Source of the DNA: Streptomyces sp. R41
Lineage (GTDB): Bacteria; Actinomycetota; Actinomycetes; Streptomycetales; Streptomycetaceae
Assembly (NCBI RefSeq): GCF_041053055.1
Contig: NZ_CP163443.1
Location: 62,001 to 126,000, forward strand
Direction: 5' to 3'
DNA: 64,000 bases
Position numbers and translations under genes: made by a program. Below the pieces are notes generated by a model. It ran no database searches. It had not been told where the DNA came from and was given only the letters and a program-made list of their open reading frames with translations. The stretch's first letter is position 1; each line of letters opens with the position of its first letter. Positions 25,427-35,875 of this stretch are shown one piece after another.

Positions 25427-26860
25427 TCAATGCGCGGGCAAAGTCACCGTGCCCCAGAGGGGCTGGTGGTCCGAGGGGTTGGCGGTGTTCGAGCCGATGG
25501 TGCAGCCGGACCAGGTCGCGGAGGTCGAGCCGAAGAGGTAGTCCAGCTTCGAGCTTCCCTTGGTGGGCCTGTTGGCAGGCTGATCGCACTCCTTGTACGC
25601 GTTGTACAGCGGCTGGAGGACCGGCTCGCTGCTCCCGTCCGGCGTCACGGTCGGGGTGGCGTTCAGATCGCCGCCGAAGACGGGCCGGTAACCGCTGTAC
25701 TGAGCGACCTGCTGCGCCAGGTAGGTTGCTTGGGCCTGCTGCGTATACCGCTTCGGGTCGTCGTAGCCGGAGCCGCCGGTGCTGAAATGGGCCGTGCAGG
25801 CCATGACGGCCCAGGTCGGAACAGCGGCGCACAGGGCGGTGCGGCGCTCCGTGTCCGCCGGGGACTCCAGCTCCACTGCCTTGTACCAGGTGTTCTCGGC
25901 GGGCACGGCGATGGCGACGCCGTAGGCCCCGCGATTCGCGCCGCACGACTTCTGGGCCCAGTGGCTGGTGCCGACCTTGTACTGGATCGGGGCGAACCGG
26001 ACGTCCCAGGTGTCCGCCCCGCCGTCGAGGGTGGCTTCCAGCTTCTGCTCCAGCGGCTTGGCCAGCTTCTCGCAGAACTCCTCGAGGAAGATCACGTCAG
26101 CCTGCGCGGCGACGGCCCGCTGCGTGACGGCGTAGGCGAACTCGTCGGCCGAGTAGTCGTACATCGGGCAGTCGCCGTTGTTGCTGCAGGTGTTCCAGGT
26201 CAGCGCGTGGATATTGCGCGTCGGCGTGGACGCGGCGGTCGGTGGCTGCGACGAGGCGGGGATCGGAACGAGCTTGAAACGCTCCCAGGAGCCCGGCGTC
26301 GTGGTCATACGGGCCCGCAGCAGTCCCTCGTCGCCGCCGGTGCTGTTGACCTCGGCGGAGACGTAGTAGTCCTGGGACGTGCCGCCCTCGGTGAAGTTGT
26401 ACTGCAGCGCGTACCAGCCGTCCTTCAAGTCGACCAGCTCAAACCGCTCCCAATTGCCGATGGCGTCGGTCTGCCGGGCCCGGAGCATGCCGAAATGGGA
26501 GTCCGCGTCGTGGAACTCGGCGGACACATAGAGGCCGTTGGCTTCGGAACGCAAGGCGGCGTGCGAGCCCTTGTCGTCGGTGTGCAGCGTGAAGGTCTCC
26601 CACGACCCGAGGCTGCTCGGGTCGCTGCAGTTCGTTCGCGCGCGGAGCTTGCCGGACTGGTTGCCGGCGTCGTTGATCTCCGCCGAGACGCACACCGGCT
26701 TGCCGGCGTTGTCGCTGGCCGCCTTCGACTGGAGCGCGTACTTACGCCCCGCCGACTTCTCGGTCAGGACGTCGCCCGCCTGCGCCGACGACGCTATGGA
26801 CAGCGTGAGGAACGTCAGCAGGAGCGCGAGCAGGGCTCCCGTACGCGTTGTTCTTCGCAA
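25427..26860 (-). CDS. secreted endonuclease/exonuclease/phosphatase family protein with N-terminal beta-trefoil/fascin-like module
   Basis: 477 aa. Signal peptide 1-28 (LLALLLTFLTLSIASSAQA). Residues about 30-200 contain three similar units (GKYALQSK, then VSAEIN; LYVSAEFHDADSHFGMLRAR; YYVSAEVNSTGGDEGLLRAR), the pattern of a fascin-like/beta-trefoil binding domain. The rest is an EEP metal-dependent phosphodiesterase: HALTWNTC, DVIFLEEFC (metal Glu), MACTAHF, FGGDLNATP, and SDHQPLWG (final Asp-His). Substrate may be nucleic acid or a phospholipid and cannot be told. A standalone gene with its own hairpin terminator at 25349. Confidence 0.85.
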   Translation of the reverse strand: MRRTTRTGALLALLLTFLTLSIASSAQAGDVLTEKSAGRKYALQSKAASDNAGKPVCVSAEINDAGNQSGKLRARTNCSDPSSLGSWETFTLHTDDKGSHAALRSEANGLYVSAEFHDADSHFGMLRARQTDAIGNWERFELVDLKDGWYALQYNFTEGGTSQDYYVSAEVNSTGGDEGLLRARMTTTPGSWERFKLVPIPASSQPPTAASTPTRNIHALTWNTCSNNGDCPMYDYSADEFAYAVTQRAVAAQADVIFLEEFCEKLAKPLEQKLEATLDGGADTWDVRFAPIQYKVGTSHWAQKSCGANRGAYGVAIAVPAENTWYKAVELESPADTERRTALCAAVPTWAVMACTAHFSTGGSGYDDPKRYTQQAQATYLAQQVAQYSGYRPVFGGDLNATPTVTPDGSSEPVLQPLYNAYKECDQPANRPTKGSSKLDYLFGSTSATWSGCTIGSNTANPSDHQPLWGTVTLPAH

Positions 26861-27436
26861 CGTAACTCCGTTCTCCTTCCCAGGGTGTTCCTCGGGAGGT
26901 CCTCATTTCTCGGTTCCACCGGCGGTCTCCGCGAGGCCGGTGCCGGATGGTGCCGAGCGTCGTGTCGGGCACGCCCGCGTGCGGCGGCACGAGGACACGC
27001 AAGGGCCCGGCACAGCCTCGTGTTAGCCCGTGCCGTGGGCGATCTGGATCTTCTCATAGAGTTAAAGTCCGATAAACAGAGAATGAGGTTTTTCTAAACT
27101 TCCTCCGAGGGTCGGCAGTGGGCTGCGAGCAGGGCCTTGGCCTGCGGAAGCTCAATGTCGACCAGGAGTGGAGGCCAGATGCCAGAACCTCAGCTTGGGA
27201 AGCTCAGGTGATGTAACACGGCGCCCCCGCTGACCTGCGGAGTCGGCGCGCTGACGCGTGGCCGGCCACCGACTCGGCAACTCGCCCTGAACGGCGGGGA
27301 TCTGGGGAACCTCGACTCGTATTCGACAGGACGGTTGAAGCGGTCGGGCCCGACTGCCAGCGCTCTTGCGAGGGGTTGAGAACTGCTGGCATTGGAGTGT
27401 GTGTGAGTGTGTAAGACTATGTATTAGTGTATTGGC
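26861..27436. other. intergenic region with IS607 left end
   Basis: No gene called in about 575 bp. An AT-richer stretch around 27050-27105 suits a promoter for the minus-strand secreted enzyme. The GTGTGTGAGTGTGTAAG run at 27399-27415 just before the tnpA start probably belongs to the left end of the IS607 element. These elements have no inverted repeats, so the exact boundary cannot be seen. Confidence 0.4.
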
Positions 27437-28012
27437 ATGAACCTTACGGAGTGGGCGCGAGCGCAGGGGATCAGTCCCCATACCGCTTACCGCTGGTTCC
27501 GTAACGGCACTTTGCCGGTGCCTGCTGAACGTGTCGGGCCGCGCACGATCCTGGTGAACGTCGAGGCCAACACCGCACCCGAGGCGGTTGGCGGGATCGG
27601 CCTGTACGCCCGCGTCTCCTCCCACGATCAGAAGGCGGATCTGGAGCGTCAGGTTGCTCGGCTGTCGGAGTGGGCGGCGAAGGCCGGTCACCGGGTGGTG
27701 CGCGTGGAGTCCGAGATCGCCTCGGGCATGAGCGGTGCCCGTTCCAAGGCCCGCCGCCTGCTGGCCGACCCGGACGTGACCACGGTTGTCGTGGAACACA
27801 AGGACCGACTGGGCCGCATGAACGTCGAACTCGTCGAGGCCGCACTGTCCGCCCACGGCCGCCGCTTGGTGGTCCTGACCGACGGTGAAGTTGAAGACGA
27901 CCTCGTGCGGGACATGGTGGAGGTCCTGACCTCGTTCTGTGCCCGCCTGTACGGGCGCAGGTCGGCGAAGAACAGGGCGTGCAAGGCGCTGGAAGCCGCC
28001 AAGCGTGGCTGA
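27437..28012 (+). CDS. tnpA: IS607-family serine recombinase TnpA
   Basis: 191 aa. MerR-like helix-turn-helix at residues 1-45 (LTEWARAQGISPHTAYRWFRNG) followed by the resolvase catalytic domain: LYARVSSHDQKADLERQ with nucleophile Ser61 and Arg59, then IASGMSGARSKARRLL, VVVEHKDRLGRM, and the C-terminal LTSFCARLYGRRSAKNR helix. All expected catalytic residues are present. ATG 27437. The stop overlaps the tnpB start. Confidence 0.9.
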   Translation: MNLTEWARAQGISPHTAYRWFRNGTLPVPAERVGPRTILVNVEANTAPEAVGGIGLYARVSSHDQKADLERQVARLSEWAAKAGHRVVRVESEIASGMSGARSKARRLLADPDVTTVVVEHKDRLGRMNVELVEAALSAHGRRLVVLTDGEVEDDLVRDMVEVLTSFCARLYGRRSAKNRACKALEAAKRG

Positions 28013-29621
28013 GCTCCGCCCGATCGATCCGCCGTTCGTTGCTCTCGGCCCGTCCGGGGTGGCGATCCGCGACCGCTTCAAGGGCCTCACGGCCGAGGAT
28101 GACAAGGTGTTGTGCCTGGTCGGGCTACATCTGGGTTCGCTCGCGTCGAAGGACCTCGCGGCCCGCTGTCGCGATGGGCTGGAGCATTCCACGGACACGT
28201 GGGCGGCGCGGAAGCGGGAGCTGACCTCGCAATCGTCGTCGCGGTGGGCGGGGGCGATCACCAAAGCCACGCATGATCAGTGGGCGCTCGCTCGCCGCTG
28301 TCAGCTCGCGCACATCCAGAACCTTGAAGCCGGCATCAAGACCATCCGGCATCGGCTGTCCCTGCCGATCGGGGAGAAGGGCAGCAAGAAGGCTCCGGGC
28401 GGATACCGCAGTAAGCAGGAGTGGTTCGCCAAGGCCCGGCGTTTGCAGGTGCTTGAGGACCGGCTGGAACGCGAGCGGACCGACCGCGAGGCTGGACGAG
28501 TTCGCGTCGTGCGCGGAGGCAAGCGTCTGGCCCGTGCCCGGCACAACCTGGGGGCCGCGCAGCTCACCGAGACCGGATGGCGGCAGCGGTGGGAGGCCGA
28601 GCGCTGGTTCATCCAGGCGGATGGCGAGTCCGGGAAGCGGTGCGGGAACGAGACGATCCGCGTCACCCCGGACGGCGAGGTGAGTATCAAGCTCCCGGCC
28701 CCGCTGGCTCATCTAGCGAACGCAAAGCATGGCCGGTACGTCTTCGCTGCAAGGGTGCGGTTCCCGCACCGGGGGCAGGAATGGGCCAACCGGATCGAAG
28801 CGAACCGGGCTGTGGCCTACCGCATCCACTACGACGTGGCGCGCGGGCGCTGGTACCTGACCGCCTCCTGGCAGTATCAGCCAACCAAGACCATCCCCAT
28901 CGAGGCCGCGCTCGCCGAAGGCGTGATCGGCGTCGACACCAACGCTGACCACATCGCCGCATGGCGCCTCGATATCCACGGCAACCCGATCGGCCAGCCG
29001 CGCCGCTTCTTCTACGACCTGTCCGGCACCGCGGAACATCGCGACGCGCAGGTCCGGCACACCCTCACCCGGCTGCTGAACTGGGCCAAGACCTGCGGCG
29101 TGCGCACTGTCGCGATTGAGGACCTGGACTTCGGTGCGGAAAAGACGCGCGAGAAGCATGGCCGCAAGAAGCGGTTCCGCCAGCTCATCTCGGGCATGCC
29201 CACGGGTAAACTGCGCGCCCGGCTGACGTCTATGGCCGACGCCGCCGGTATCGCGATCATCGCTGTGGACCCGGCCTACACCTCCAAGTGGGGCGCCCAG
29301 CACTGGCAGAACCCGCTCACCAGCAGCAAACGCAAGACCACCCGTCACGATGCGGCGAGCATCGCGATTGGACGACGCGCCCAAGGGCACCCGATCCGGC
29401 GTCGGACGGTACCGCCCCCACACGACCAGAGCGATCGTGTGGGGCATCGGACCGTCCAGGCCGACCGGCGTGCTCATGGGTGCGAGGAACTCCGCCCCCG
29501 CATTCCCGGACCACGCACACGATGCGCTGGGACCGGATGCGGAGCGAATACGGGGGACCAGTGTGCCCAACACCGTTCGGGGCACGCGGCTGAACATGTG
29601 CAACTCATGCTCAGTCTTTAG
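28005..29621 (+). CDS. tnpB: TnpB-type RuvC nuclease, large variant without a visible zinc ribbon
   Basis: 538 aa from GTG 28005, which overlaps the tnpA stop by 8 nt. RuvC motifs: GVIGVDTNADHIA (Asp about 311), VAIEDLDFG (Glu about 371), and TTRHDAASIAIGRRA (Asp about 448). In ordinary TnpB a CxxC...CxxC zinc ribbon sits before the last motif. Here that position is AYTSKWGAQHW with no Cys pair. The N-terminal ~180 residues are basic and coiled (KKAPGGYRSKQEW, LEDRLERERTDR). Longer than typical TnpB. This fits the tnpB-related group seen in actinobacterial IS607. Nuclease competence is plausible but untested. Confidence 0.8.
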   Translation: MAELRPIDPPFVALGPSGVAIRDRFKGLTAEDDKVLCLVGLHLGSLASKDLAARCRDGLEHSTDTWAARKRELTSQSSSRWAGAITKATHDQWALARRCQLAHIQNLEAGIKTIRHRLSLPIGEKGSKKAPGGYRSKQEWFAKARRLQVLEDRLERERTDREAGRVRVVRGGKRLARARHNLGAAQLTETGWRQRWEAERWFIQADGESGKRCGNETIRVTPDGEVSIKLPAPLAHLANAKHGRYVFAARVRFPHRGQEWANRIEANRAVAYRIHYDVARGRWYLTASWQYQPTKTIPIEAALAEGVIGVDTNADHIAAWRLDIHGNPIGQPRRFFYDLSGTAEHRDAQVRHTLTRLLNWAKTCGVRTVAIEDLDFGAEKTREKHGRKKRFRQLISGMPTGKLRARLTSMADAAGIAIIAVDPAYTSKWGAQHWQNPLTSSKRKTTRHDAASIAIGRRAQGHPIRRRTVPPPHDQSDRVGHRTVQADRRAHGCEELRPRIPGPRTRCAGTGCGANTGDQCAQHRSGHAAEHVQLMLSL

Positions 29622-29797
29622 GAACGGTACGAGACTCCCGAAGCGTGGTCGGCGAGCTGTGGGAGCTAGGGAGGATTGAGCGCCTCGCCATCGGCTTGTG
29701 AAGTCCGAGCAGGGCGTAGACCAAGGGCCCAGTTCCCAGGCGGACCTGAGCGGAGAAGTACGTGACCGTACCTCAGTGTGTGCATGCCCCAGACGAA

Positions 29798-29827
29798 GGG
29801 TTCCCGGCTCACGCGAGCCGGGAACCC
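29798..29827. terminator. hairpin terminator downstream of the aldo/keto reductase
   Basis: A perfect 13-bp stem (29798-29810 with 29815-29827, GGGTTCCCGGCTC arm) and ACGC loop, 17 bp beyond the minus-strand stop at 29844. It probably ends that transcript and separates it from the IS607 element. Confidence 0.8.
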
Positions 29828-29843
29828 TCCGAACCGGTGTGGA

Positions 29844-30837
<994 letters not shown>

Positions 30838-31499
30838 GCGGATAGCCTTTCCTGATAGGGACCGATCTTGTAGTCGATGGCGGCGAGGCTCACCGTTTCC
30901 TTGAGCCCATCCATTGCTGGGCATATCCCTTCGGTGAGTGAGGGTGCGGCGCTGGCGCGGCAGGTGGGAACAGTGCCGGAGGCGCTGAGGCGGGAATGCG
31001 CCGCCTGCAGTGCCCGGTAGTTTCTGCCCTGTGCGCAGAACGAGCGCTTCGACCGGTGCGTTGACGCCCGGTGAGTAAGTCCACTGCAGGAGCGCGACGA
31101 GGGTTACAAAAGGTACTTTTATGTTCCTGGGGGACACCGGAATTGGGCACCTTCATGGATGACGACGACTGTGCCCCCTACCGAATCGCTGCGTAACGCG
31201 GCGACATCCACAAGGCGATCCACCGCCTTCGTGAACTACGTCCGCCATTCGCACGATCAGGGTGCCCGGCCTCAAATGGCCCAGCGCCGACTGCCGAGTG
31301 CGGTAAGCCCGGTCATTTATGGAGCCGGTGCGGGGAGCGGAATGTCGCCCACGTTCCCACGCCGCCCGTGCGCCTTGTGTATGGATCACGCCAGGTGGAA
31401 GGCCGTCCGTGCCTTCCACCCGGCACCGGAACGCCTCCGCTCGGAGCGTGCCGGGGATATGAGGCTCAGGACGAGGGGCCTTGATGGCGGCGGTGAGGG

Positions 31500-32232
31500 T
31501 GCTGAGGGCCGGAACGGTACGACACCGACGCGCTCGCCGAGATTCGGCGCTCCGTGGGCGAGCGGGTCTGGTGGAGCCTCTACATGCAGCAGCCGCGCCT
31601 GCAGGACGGCGGCGTGTGGCAATGGCCGTGGACCAGCAACAACCCGCATCAGCGCAGCTCAATTCCGCGGCATCGACCTGGCGCGCATCGTAGTTGCGGT
31701 CGACCCGGCGGGCGGAGAGTCCGCGGTCGGCGACGAAACCGGCATCGTCGCCGCAGCCTCCGCCCGCGACGGCCACCTGTACGTCCTTGACGACCGCTCC
31801 GGCAACCGTGGCGCCGACTCCTGGGGCCGTGAGACCTGCCTTCTCGCGATCGAGCTGCGCGCGGACGCCATCGTGGTGGAGAGCAATTACGGCGGCGACA
31901 TGAGCCGCCAAATCCTCCAACAGGCCTGGCAGGAACTCCAGCGTGAGCAGCGCACCGAGAACATGGCGATGCCCGCGGTCCTGCCGGTCACCGCCAAGCA
32001 CGGCAAGAGGTTGAGGGCGGAGCCGATCGCCCAGCTCTACGAGCAGGGGCGCGTTCACCACATTGGGGAGTGGCCAACGCTGGAGCAGCAGATGGTGACA
32101 TGGGTTGCCGGCATGGACTCCCCAAACAGAATGGACGCAGCGGTACACGCACTGACGCAGCTCGCCGACCCGCAACAGGGCGGCTTCACATCGTCGGCCT
32201 ATCAGGATGGCCGACTGAGCGGACGACGATGA
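31500..32232 (+). pseudogene. phage terminase large subunit relic (nuclease domain)
   Basis: About 31510-31640 reads YDTDALAEIRRSVGERVWW then SLYMQQPRLQDGGVWQW, a terminase segment. After a frameshift near 31650 the nuclease domain follows: DLARIVVAVDPAGGES (first Asp), DAIVVESNYGG, and SPNRMDAAVHALTQL (last Asp). The ATPase half with Walker motifs is absent. No other phage genes lie nearby. A leftover of a decayed prophage. Confidence 0.7.
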
Positions 32233-32286
32233 CAGTCAGTCCGCGCCTCACCCAGCTATGCCGTCCCCGCGTCATGAAGCCTCGCT

Positions 32287-33664
32287 GTCAACTACCTCGG
32301 GCTGAAGCCCGAGGCTTGTAAGTCCTGTCCGCCACTGGCTGTGGCGTCTGGCCTACGTCCTACACCTTGACGGTGTTGGGGCGGTTGACTGCGCCCCGCT
32401 GCCACACAGCCTCGCCACGGTGGGCGATGTTGCGGGAGCCGTTGCGGTCCGCGTGCATCACCACTCCGCAGGAGCGGCACGCGAACCAGGCCTGGGACAC
32501 CCGGTTGGTGCGGTGGGTGTGCCAGCACTCGGAGCACTGGCGGGAGGTGTTGCGCGGGTCGACGAAGACCACGGGCACACCTGCCCGCCGTGCTTTGTAC
32601 TCGACGAACGCGCCGAGCTGGGCGAAGGCCCACGAGTGCAGCCGGTACCGCTGTTCCTTCTTGGCCGTGACCCTCTGCCGGATGCCCTTCAGCTCTTCCA
32701 GGGCGACCCCGTGCGAGGTGCGTTCAGCGGTCTTGACGATTGTCTTGGCGATGTGGTGGTTGGTGTCGGCGGCGAACCGGGCCTCGCGGCGGCGGATGCC
32801 TTTCAGCCTGCGCTTGGCGCTTTTGGTGCCCTTGGCCTGCAACTTCTGGCGCAGGCGGTTCATGCGCCGCCGGTAGCGGTTCACCTTCCGCCCGGACATG
32901 ATCTTTCCGTCCGACGTGGTGGCGATGTTGACGATGCCGAGGTCCACGCCGAGGAAGCCGTCAGGCTCATACGCTGCGGGTTCGGGCAGGTCGATGGTGG
33001 CGACGAGATAGAGCGTCCCGTCACGCAGCATCAGGTCGGACTCGCCCTTGCGGTACTGGAGCATCTTCAGTGCCTCGGGCGAGCACACGAACGGCACGCC
33101 CTTGATCCGGCCCGCGACGGTCCAGATGGAGACGGTCTTCTCGTCCAGGTTCCAGGTAAGGCACCGGTCGTCGAACGGCTGGGCCGCGTCCTCGCGGAAG
33201 ACGATCGGCTTGGACTCCGCTTTGCGCCTGGCCTTGCCGGTCAGGTGGCCGGCCTTGATGTTCCCGGCCATCGTCGCGTAGGCGTCCACGACCTTCTTCA
33301 CCACTCGCACCGCCGGTTGCGCCGACAGATCGAAGGTGGCTTTGAGGTCGTAGTACACCTCGTCCTGCAACTCGTTGCGGCGCTTGAGGCCCTTGTTGAA
33401 CGCCACCGTGGAGACCCAGTTGGCACCTCGGTTGCAGGCACGCAGGGTCGCGGCCAGCGTGTCGGCGTCATAAGCCGACCGGGGCCGCAATTTCACCTGC
33501 GCAACAATCTTCACACAGCTGACCCTAGTAAGCCCGAACAAAGTAGGTCAACTCGGGGCCGCCCTGGGGGCTTTGTGCTGCGCAGCGATGCTGCGGCGCT
33601 CCGCGCCGCAAGACCGAGGAAGCCATTCCTCCCCAGCCTGAAGGCCGGGGCATCCTGGCTAGAT
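32287..33664 (-). mobile_element. IS605/IS1341-type element carrying only tnpB (approximate limits)
   Basis: A tnpB gene without tnpA, with imperfect palindromes at both ends: 32295-32314 (CCTCGGGCT/AGCCCGAGG with GA loop) on the 3' side and 33631-33650 (CCCCAGCC TGAA GGCCGGGG, one mismatch) on the 5' side. Subterminal hairpins are what Y1 transposases recognise, so the element can move only if a TnpA is supplied in trans. The 32233-32359 stretch after the tnpB stop is where a guide RNA would be encoded. Confidence 0.65.
32360..33514 (-). CDS. tnpB: TnpB RNA-guided nuclease (IS605-type)
   Basis: 384 aa from GTG 33514 (VKIVAQVKLRP, the usual start). N-terminal helix-turn-helix/RNA-binding part, then RuvC motifs FLGVDLGIVNIATT (Asp), VALEELKGI (Glu) and HADRNGSRNIA (Asp), with a zinc ribbon CSECWHTHR...FACRSCG between the last two. 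All catalytic and zinc residues are present, so the nuclease may still act and keep the element by cutting empty sites, as known for TnpB. No tnpA partner. Confidence 0.88.
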   Translation of the reverse strand: MKIVAQVKLRPRSAYDADTLAATLRACNRGANWVSTVAFNKGLKRRNELQDEVYYDLKATFDLSAQPAVRVVKKVVDAYATMAGNIKAGHLTGKARRKAESKPIVFREDAAQPFDDRCLTWNLDEKTVSIWTVAGRIKGVPFVCSPEALKMLQYRKGESDLMLRDGTLYLVATIDLPEPAAYEPDGFLGVDLGIVNIATTSDGKIMSGRKVNRYRRRMNRLRQKLQAKGTKSAKRRLKGIRRREARFAADTNHHIAKTIVKTAERTSHGVALEELKGIRQRVTAKKEQRYRLHSWAFAQLGAFVEYKARRAGVPVVFVDPRNTSRQCSECWHTHRTNRVSQAWFACRSCGVVMHADRNGSRNIAHRGEAVWQRGAVNRPNTVKV

Positions 33665-34091
33665 GTGGGTGAAAGGCCACTTGAGCTGGTGAACGATCGC
33701 GGCACGACGACGTGATCAATCCTTCTCCCTCCGGGGGTTGGGCGCAGGGGCACTGTTCGCAGAGCAGAGGGCGGCACTAGGCTGCCCGGTGAGGCCCGAG
33801 CCCCCGGCAGCAGCTCAATTGCTCCGCCCCAGGGAGGCGCGTGGTGCACGCAGGTCTCGGCAGCGCCTTCGCGCATTCCCATTCGGCGAGGCAGGACTCG
33901 ACCTCCGGCAATCGTCAACGCTGTCTCGGCTGCGGCGATGCACCGCGTCCCAATTCGGTGTCAGGGCATCGAACCAATCTTGACGTGATCCGAACTTCAC
34001 GACGAAGCCAGCCAGTTGACCCAGATCTCCCTCTCGTTTCGGCGGCAACCGGCCGCTGGCCCCCGATGCCCAGCCACACGAGGAGTCCCCT
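33665..34091. other. intergenic region upstream of the desaturase
   Basis: No gene supported. Plus-strand frames exist but have weak coding character. A GAGGAG ribosome site lies just before the desaturase GTG. A short segment near 33885-33905 resembles the T-arm of a tRNA on the minus strand but lacks a base and the rest of a cloverleaf, possibly an old phage attachment scar given the terminase relic next door (speculative). Confidence 0.35.
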
Positions 34092-35156
34092 GTGACTGCA
34101 ACTGCTCTCGCACCCCCTGAGACCACCGTCGGCGAGGAGTTCGGCAAGGAACTCGACCGAATCCGCTCCGAGATCATCGCCGCGCGCGGCGCTGGCGACG
34201 CGCACTACATCCGTACCGTGATCGCCGCCCAGCGCGGTCTGGAAGCGGGAGGCCGGCTCGCCCTCGCCGTCTCGCTATTTCCGCCTGCCTGGGCGGCGGG
34301 CACGGCCATGCTTTCCCTCGCCAAGATCCTGGAGAACATGGAGCTGGGCCACAACATCCTGCACGGTCAGTGGGACTGGATGGGCGACCCGGCCATCCAC
34401 TCCACAACCTGGGAGTGGGATTTCCTCACGCCCGCCGAGGCCTGGAAGCACACCCACAACCACCTGCACCACACGTACACCAACGTCGTGGACCTCGACC
34501 GCGACCTCGGGTACGTCGTCTTCCGGATGAGCGCCGAGCAGGCCTGGCGTCCGCGCCATCTGGCCCAGCCGTTCTACAACTTCCTCCTCGCGCCGCTCTT
34601 CGAGTGGGGCATCGCGCTGTACGACCTGGAGCCCGATGCCGTCGCCGCCGGTCGCAAGTCGTGGCGTTCCTTCCTGGACGACGTGAGCGGGTTTCTTGCC
34701 AAGGCCACCCGCCAGCTAGCCAAGGACTATGTGATCTTCCCGTTGCTCGCGGGCCCGTCCGCGCTGCCCTGCCTGCTCGGGAACCTCACCGCCAACACGG
34801 TGCGCAACGTGTGGACCCACACCATCATCTTCTGCGGCCATTTCCCCGGGGCCGTCCAGACCTTCTCCGGGGAGCGCATCGAGGGCGAAACCCGCGGCGA
34901 GTGGTATCTGCGCCAGATCCAGGGCTCCGCCAACATCGAGGGCGGTCCGCTCTTCCACATCCTCAGCGGAAACCTCGGCCACCAGATCGAGCACCATGCC
35001 TTCCCCGATCTGCCCAGCAACCGCTATGCGGAGATCGCCCCGCAGGTGCGCGAACTCTGCGAGAAGTACGGCATCCCGTACGTCACCGGCCCGTTGTGGC
35101 GGCAGTACGGCTCCACCTGGGGCCGCATCCTGCGCTTCGCCGTACCGACCGGCTGA
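34092..35156 (+). CDS. membrane fatty acid desaturase
   Basis: 354 aa from GTG 34092 with GAGGAG upstream. A membrane-bound di-iron desaturase: HNILH (residues 87-91), HTHNHLHH (120-127) and HQIEHH (297-302) are the three histidine boxes, separated by hydrophobic segments. It should introduce a double bond into acyl chains of membrane lipid or acyl-CoA/ACP with ferredoxin-type electrons. The final box HxxEHH fits acyl-lipid and sphingolipid-type enzymes. Standing apart from the TnpB element, followed by a DUF6328 gene, it suits membrane-fluidity stress adaptation. Complete. Confidence 0.88.
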   Translation: MTATALAPPETTVGEEFGKELDRIRSEIIAARGAGDAHYIRTVIAAQRGLEAGGRLALAVSLFPPAWAAGTAMLSLAKILENMELGHNILHGQWDWMGDPAIHSTTWEWDFLTPAEAWKHTHNHLHHTYTNVVDLDRDLGYVVFRMSAEQAWRPRHLAQPFYNFLLAPLFEWGIALYDLEPDAVAAGRKSWRSFLDDVSGFLAKATRQLAKDYVIFPLLAGPSALPCLLGNLTANTVRNVWTHTIIFCGHFPGAVQTFSGERIEGETRGEWYLRQIQGSANIEGGPLFHILSGNLGHQIEHHAFPDLPSNRYAEIAPQVRELCEKYGIPYVTGPLWRQYGSTWGRILRFAVPTG

Positions 35157-35289
35157 ACTGCCCTGACGGAACTGAGGCGTTCGCCGCTTCGGACGCCTCT
35201 TGGGGCCGGCACGCAGCCACCTCAAGAAGCGCGGGACGCTCTGTCCGGCCGGGGGGTCGTTCCGCAGCCTTCGAGTAGCTTGCCAGGAT

Positions 35290-35835
35290 ATGGCTGAGGA
35301 GAATTCCCGTACCCCGCGCGAGGAGACGACACTGGAGCTGGCCGACCGCAATTACGGCGCGCAGATCCTGTTCGCGTTTCTGCTGACGCTGGCCTTCACC
35401 GCCCGCTTCCCCACGCTCGATACGGCGCAGCGCACCATGTACATCACCACTCTGCTGCGCGCGGTGCTCGCGGCGGCCCTGTTCACTGCACCGGCTGCCT
35501 TGCACCGCACGCTGTTTCAGCGCGGGGCCAAGCCCGAGATCGTGCGGACCTCTCCACGGCTCGAGGGGGCGGGTATGAGCGTCTTGATGCTGGCTCTCGC
35601 CGGTTCCGTGCTGCTCGTCGTGGACGTGGTGCTCGGCCGGGTCGAGGGCATGATGGCGGGGAGCGCGACGCTGCTGTGTGCAGCGGTCTGTGGGGGCTGT
35701 TGCCGCAGCTCGTCAGGCGGCACGCCGCACGGTCCGAGGCCCGTGCGGCCCTGGGACCGCCGACCAGAGCAGGCCAAGTGGGCGCAAGTAGTCAGGAGTG
35801 ATGCCCGTCGTGCCGAACCTAGTTGCCGACCGTGA
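35290..35835 (+). CDS. DUF6328 family membrane protein, C-terminus frameshifted
   Basis: From ATG 35290 (AGGAT upstream). The N-terminus MAEENSRTPREETTLELADRN and four hydrophobic segments (ILFAFLLTLAFTARF, LLRAVLAAALFTAPAALHR, VLMLALAGSVLLVVDVVLG, MAGSATLL) match DUF6328 proteins. After ATLL the frame goes into CGGCCRSSSGG, while the neighbouring frame reads LWGLLPQLVRRHAARSEARA and then stops near 35800, which is the normal family tail. A one-base deletion about 35685 is the simplest explanation, or a sequencing error. Probable membrane stress protein of unknown role. Confidence 0.75.
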   Translation: MAEENSRTPREETTLELADRNYGAQILFAFLLTLAFTARFPTLDTAQRTMYITTLLRAVLAAALFTAPAALHRTLFQRGAKPEIVRTSPRLEGAGMSVLMLALAGSVLLVVDVVLGRVEGMMAGSATLLCAAVCGGCCRSSSGGTPHGPRPVRPWDRRPEQAKWAQVVRSDARRAEPSCRP

Positions 35836-35875
35836 CTGCGATGCGGGTGACCGGTCGGCTCCCCCCTGATTCCAG

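Larger units (their letters stand above)
27400..29660 (+). mobile_element. IS607-family element (approximate limits)
   Basis: tnpA (serine recombinase) and tnpB (RNA-guided nuclease family) overlap by 8 nt on the plus strand, the standard IS607 arrangement. Limits are estimates because the family has neither terminal repeats nor target duplication. The guide-RNA (reRNA/omega RNA) region is expected around the tnpB 3' end. Confidence 0.7.

Noticed and set aside
33880..33960. Possible tRNA on the minus strand
   Set aside because: A T-arm-like segment is present but one base short and no cloverleaf or anticodon arm could be drawn.
33738..34095. Plus-strand frames upstream of the desaturase
   Set aside because: Arg/Ser-rich composition with no start signal; the desaturase GTG has its own ribosome site.
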